The notes under the pieces are model-generated. The model did no database searches. It saw only the letters and a program-made list of their open reading frames with translations, and was not told where the DNA came from. DNA of 8,459 bases from an uncultured Solobacterium sp. (GTDB lineage Bacteria > Bacillota_I > Bacilli_A > Erysipelotrichales > Erysipelotrichaceae): positions 1 to 8,459 of the forward strand of contig CALEMV010000364.1 in the NCBI GenBank assembly GCA_937910655.1, given 5' to 3'. How positions within the stretch are numbered: position 1 is the first letter of the stretch; each line of letters begins with the position of its first letter. A program made the translations under genes and the position numbers. Shown here in pieces: positions 6,265 through 8,459 of the stretch.

Positions 6265-6738
6265 TCATATTGTTAGGTCTAATTCGTCCTTCATACGAAT
6301 TGCCTGTTGGAAAATATTTTGAATAATACGAATAATCAAAGCAAAGAAGATGGCTGCAAATACAATACTGTAAAATAGCTTAGACCAAATCGCTGCAAGT
6401 ATAAAAGCAAGTACACTTCCTAACAAGCAACAAACACTTGCATGTCTTAATAGATTTACATTCTCTATAATAAATACATTTTCTTTAGAGATATTTACGA
6501 GAAGCTGATTGATAATGTATAGAAGTCGAAGTAATACTACAAAGCCAATATAGCCAATCCCGCAGGCGAGAATAATTTGATTCTGTGTAGATATTGACGT
6601 GATATTTCGACTGTCAATAAACTCTTTGGCGATTGAAACACTATTGATGATGATATAGATTGCGATAAGCGCAATGAGTAATATCAATATGCGTGTAAGT
6701 AATATGCTGTTACGTATATGTTTTGAACTAGATTCCAT
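6265..6738 (-). CDS. DUF2975 family membrane protein
   Basis: A 157-residue integral membrane protein with four predicted helices (about 12-34, 54-78, 101-118 and 122-143). The loop KENVFIIENVNLLRHAS (about 85-101) and the C-terminal DELDLTI match the signatures of DUF2975 proteins. The family has no established function. The frame can be opened at a TTG at 6744, but the ATG at 6738 is preferred because AGGAGG lies 8 nt before it and only 2 nt before the TTG. First gene of the minus-strand unit, followed after 8 nt by the YozG-like regulator; this pairing is frequent in Firmicutes genomes. Confidence 0.9.
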   Translation of the reverse strand: MESSSKHIRNSILLTRILILLIALIAIYIIINSVSIAKEFIDSRNITSISTQNQIILACGIGYIGFVVLLRLLYIINQLLVNISKENVFIIENVNLLRHASVCCLLGSVLAFILAAIWSKLFYSIVFAAIFFALIIRIIQNIFQQAIRMKDELDLTI

Positions 6739-6761
6739 AATCAAGTCCTCCTTGTGGAAGT

Positions 6762-6790
6762 ATCATAGTATATATATTTCTGTAATTCAA
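6762..6790 (-). promoter_or_regulatory. Promoter of the DUF2975-regulator-DUF4173 unit
   Basis: On the minus strand TTGAAT (6785-6790) and TATGAT (6762-6767) are exactly 17 bp apart, ending 23 bp before the DUF2975 start codon. The -35 box overlaps by two bases the end of the 13-bp inverted repeat at 6789-6823, which would let a protein bound there block this promoter. Confidence 0.65.
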
Positions 6791-6823
6791 TAATTATTTA
6801 TCGAAAAACAATAAATAATTATT
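6789..6823. repeat. Perfect 13-bp inverted repeat between two divergent promoters
   Basis: The arms AATAATTATTTAT (6789-6801) and its exact complement (6811-6823) flank a 9-nt spacer. The element lies precisely between the -35 box of the minus-strand unit (to 6790) and that of the GntR unit (from 6825). It consists only of A and T in the arms. It is a candidate operator for the YozG-like regulator, or an UP-like element for both promoters. Confidence 0.7.
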
Positions 6824-6824
6824 A

Positions 6825-6856
6825 TTGACAGGTGTATATTACTGTATTAATATAAT
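6825..6856 (+). promoter_or_regulatory. Promoter of the gntR-ABC transporter operon
   Basis: A perfect TTGACA (6825-6830) is followed by TAATAT (6848-6853) at 17 bp, or by a perfect TATAAT (6851-6856) at a less usual 20 bp. Either -10 lies inside the ACTGTATTA repeats, as expected for an autoregulated GntR promoter. Confidence 0.65.
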
Positions 6857-6879
6857 ACTGTATTAAGACAGTAATACAG
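6838..6879. promoter_or_regulatory. Repeated half-site operator of the GntR/YtrA-type regulator
   Basis: ACTGTATTAA occurs twice in direct orientation (6841-6850 and 6857-6866). The inverse TAATACAG (6872-6879) pairs with CTGTATTA (6858-6865) across 6 nt, and GTATTA/TAATAC (6844-6849, 6853-6858) pair across 3 nt. The array covers the -10 region and ends right at the ribosome binding site of the regulator gene, which strongly suggests autorepression. The binding protein is inferred from position. Confidence 0.7.
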
Positions 6880-6890
6880 AAGGAGAAATG

Positions 6891-7253
6891 ATGAGTTGGG
6901 AATTTAGAAGTGATCAAGCAATTTATCCACAACTAGTCAGTATTATCAAACGAAGAATTGTGACGGGTGTATATCCAGCAGGTTCCAAGTTACCATCTGT
7001 TCGTGAATTAGCAGAAGAATCTGGAGTTAATCCAAATACGATGCAACGAGCACTGACAGGACTTGAACAAGAAGGGCTTGTATATACACAACGTACTGCA
7101 GGACGTTTTGTTAGTGAAGATAAATCCATGCTTGATGGTATCAAGGGTGAAGAGGCTAAAAGCCTAACCGCGGAATATTACGCAAAGCTAAAAAAGCTAG
7201 GATATTCCAAAGAAGATATGATTGGTTTTATTCATACGCAAGGAGAAGAATGA
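6891..7253 (+). CDS. GntR family regulator, YtrA subfamily
   Basis: A 120-residue repressor. The N-terminal winged helix is typical of GntR: YPQLVSIIKRRIVTGVYPAGSKLPSVRELAEESGVNPNTMQRALTGLEQEGLVYT, roughly residues 12-65, then a GRFVSED strand. The short C-terminal tail of about 45 residues has no ligand-binding domain and is the mark of the YtrA subfamily, which controls adjacent ABC exporter genes. ATGATG gives two possible starts; 6891 is preferred because AAGGAG (6880-6885) is then 5 nt away rather than 2. The stop TGA overlaps the ATG of the ABC ATPase gene. Probably represses its own operon through the half-sites at 6838-6879; related systems in other Firmicutes respond to cell-wall antibiotics, but the inducer here is unknown. 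Confidence 0.93.
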   Translation: MSWEFRSDQAIYPQLVSIIKRRIVTGVYPAGSKLPSVRELAEESGVNPNTMQRALTGLEQEGLVYTQRTAGRFVSEDKSMLDGIKGEEAKSLTAEYYAKLKKLGYSKEDMIGFIHTQGEE

Positions 7254-7951
7254 TGAGTGTAATGTTTGAATGCAAAGGTTTAACAAAGAGATATGGTAAT
7301 AAAGTTGCGTTAAACCACGTTGATCTTTCATTAGAGTCAGGACGTATCGTAGGTTTACTTGGACCTAACGGTAGTGGTAAGACAACAATGTTAAAGCTTG
7401 CTAATGGCTTATTAACCCCAACAGAGGGCGGTATCTTTATCGATGGTAAAAAGCCAGGGATTGAAACTAAGGCAGTTGTGTCTTATCTACCTGATGCGGA
7501 TTATTTATTAGATTGGATGAATGTCGGTGAACTGTTAAAGATGTTTAGGAGTTTCTATGATGACTTCCGTTATGACCGAGCACTAAAGATGTTAGATGAG
7601 TTACATATTCAACTAAAAGATAAGCTTAAGAATTTATCAAAGGGTAATAAAGAAAAAGTACAACTTGTACTTGCAATGAGTCGTGAAGCAAAAGTTTATT
7701 TCTTAGATGAACCAATTGGTGGTGTTGACCCAGCTGCTAGGTCGTATATTATGAAGACAATTTTGACAAACTTGCCAGAGGAAAGCAGTCTTCTGATAGT
7801 TACACACCTGATCAGTGACATTGAGACAATATGTGATGAGGTTATCTTTGTAAATGACGGTAGTGTTGTACTACACGAGGAAACAGAGGCCTTGAGAGAA
7901 AAGTATGGCAAGTCTATAGATGCTATTTTTAGGGAGGAATTTAGATGTTAA
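7253..7951 (+). CDS. ABC transporter ATP-binding protein
   Basis: A 232-residue cytoplasmic ATPase of an ABC-2-like exporter. Walker A is GPNGSGKTT (37-45), the signature is the variant LSKGN (128-132) in place of LSGGQ, Walker B is VYFLDEP (148-154) with the D-loop GGVD (156-159), and the switch His is His185 in VTHL. The Q-loop position is in VSYLPD (76-81), without the usual Gln, as in many ABC-2-like exporter ATPases. Again two ATGs are adjacent; 7253 gives 7-nt spacing from CAAGGAG, while 7250 gives 4. The gene overlaps gntR at its start and the permease by 7 nt at its end. From about 7735 codon choice changes (more AGG, TTG, CTG, ATA, AGC). Confidence 0.95.
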   Translation: MSVMFECKGLTKRYGNKVALNHVDLSLESGRIVGLLGPNGSGKTTMLKLANGLLTPTEGGIFIDGKKPGIETKAVVSYLPDADYLLDWMNVGELLKMFRSFYDDFRYDRALKMLDELHIQLKDKLKNLSKGNKEKVQLVLAMSREAKVYFLDEPIGGVDPAARSYIMKTILTNLPEESSLLIVTHLISDIETICDEVIFVNDGSVVLHEETEALREKYGKSIDAIFREEFRC

Positions 7952-8459
7952 GAAAGTTAGTAAAATATGAGTTAAAGTCAATATACAAGTTCTTTTTTGT
8001 CTTGTATGCAATTATAATAGCTGCTTCAATTACCTTTATTAGTACTATAAAGACATCCAGTGATGCTCTTGAGGTTTTAGGTTTCAGCTCTGGCCTACTG
8101 TGCATGTTTGGCATGATAGCGCTTAGTGTTGGTCTTTTGGTATTTACAATTACTAGGTTTAACCGCTCCCTATTAGGGGATGAGGGCTATCTAATGTTTA
8201 CAATACCTACATCTACCCATAATATTATTTGGTCAAAGGCCATAGCTATTTTAATATTTAATTTATTATCAGTATTTGTGGTAGTCCTTGTAATGATATT
8301 AATAGCATACTTTATTGGTGATTTAAATTTTAGAAATGTAGACCAAGGTTTTATTGAGGTTGTTAATATGGCATTTAAGAAGCCTGGTACATACCTAGTT
8401 ATAGTCCTAGCTATTGTACACATTTTAGTTTCAATAATATCTTCTACAATGCTGATATA
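7945..8459 (+). CDS. ABC transporter permease, N-terminal part (runs off the window)
   Basis: 171 codons of a membrane protein are visible, with no stop. Hydrophobic stretches at about 16-33, 48-70, 97-125 and 150-171 are likely membrane helices, and GDEGYLMFTIPTSTH (78-92) lies in the first cytoplasmic loop, a segment seen in permease subunits of Firmicutes ABC-2-like exporters. The ATG at 7945 has AGGGAGG (7931-7937) 7 nt upstream and overlaps the ATPase gene by 7 nt, so the two subunits are coupled and should form one transporter. The substrate is unknown. Ile codons in the visible part are 14 ATA, 11 ATT and no ATC, unlike feoB, where ATC is frequent. Confidence 0.85.
   Translation, partial: MLRKLVKYELKSIYKFFFVLYAIIIAASITFISTIKTSSDALEVLGFSSGLLCMFGMIALSVGLLVFTITRFNRSLLGDEGYLMFTIPTSTHNIIWSKAIAILIFNLLSVFVVVLVMILIAYFIGDLNFRNVDQGFIEVVNMAFKKPGTYLVIVLAIVHILVSIISSTMLI

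Overview
The window reads as chromosomal DNA from a low-GC Gram-positive bacterium (Bacillota). The evidence is AT-rich intergenic DNA, strong AGGAGG-type ribosome binding sites in front of nearly every gene, short intrinsic terminators with long A/T tracts, and families typical of Firmicutes: DegV, tandem FeoA with FeoB, a YozG-like regulator with DUF2975, and a YtrA-type GntR regulator with an ABC exporter. An Erysipelotrichia or Clostridia-like host fits best, but I cannot fix the genus from sequence alone. I see no phage, transposon, CRISPR array, tRNA or rRNA.

Layout. Positions 31-948 (minus) hold a DegV-family lipid-binding protein with its own promoter and a terminator that overlaps its stop codon. 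Positions 1086-4832 (plus) hold a five-gene ferrous iron uptake operon: feoA1, feoA2, feoB, a very small DtxR/MntR-like winged-helix protein, and a membrane-anchored Cys-rich protein fused to a heavy-metal-associated (HMA) domain. A promoter with two strong dyads built from TTAG/CTAA elements, resembling DtxR-family operators, drives it. A terminator shared with the convergent neighbour closes it.

Positions 4831-6790 (minus) hold a three-gene membrane module: a DUF2975 protein, a 68-residue Cro/CI-type regulator, and a DUF4153/DUF4173-like polytopic protein. The genes abut or overlap. Positions 6825-8459 (plus, running off the window) hold a GntR/YtrA-type repressor, an ABC ATPase and the start of its permease. 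All three are translationally coupled and lie behind a promoter full of repeated ACTGTATTA half-sites.

How the genes work together. FeoB imports Fe(II), powered or gated by its G domain, with the two FeoA proteins as cytoplasmic partners. The last two genes of the operon are the most unusual part. One is a DtxR-like DNA-binding domain without its metal-sensing part; the other is a FeoB-associated Cys-rich anchor carrying a CopZ-like CxxC domain. Together they suggest an elaborated Feo system with its own small regulator and a membrane-tethered metallochaperone. The other two operons look like self-regulated membrane-protein cassettes: an Xre-type regulator with DUF2975/DUF4173 proteins, and a YtrA-type repressor with an ABC exporter.
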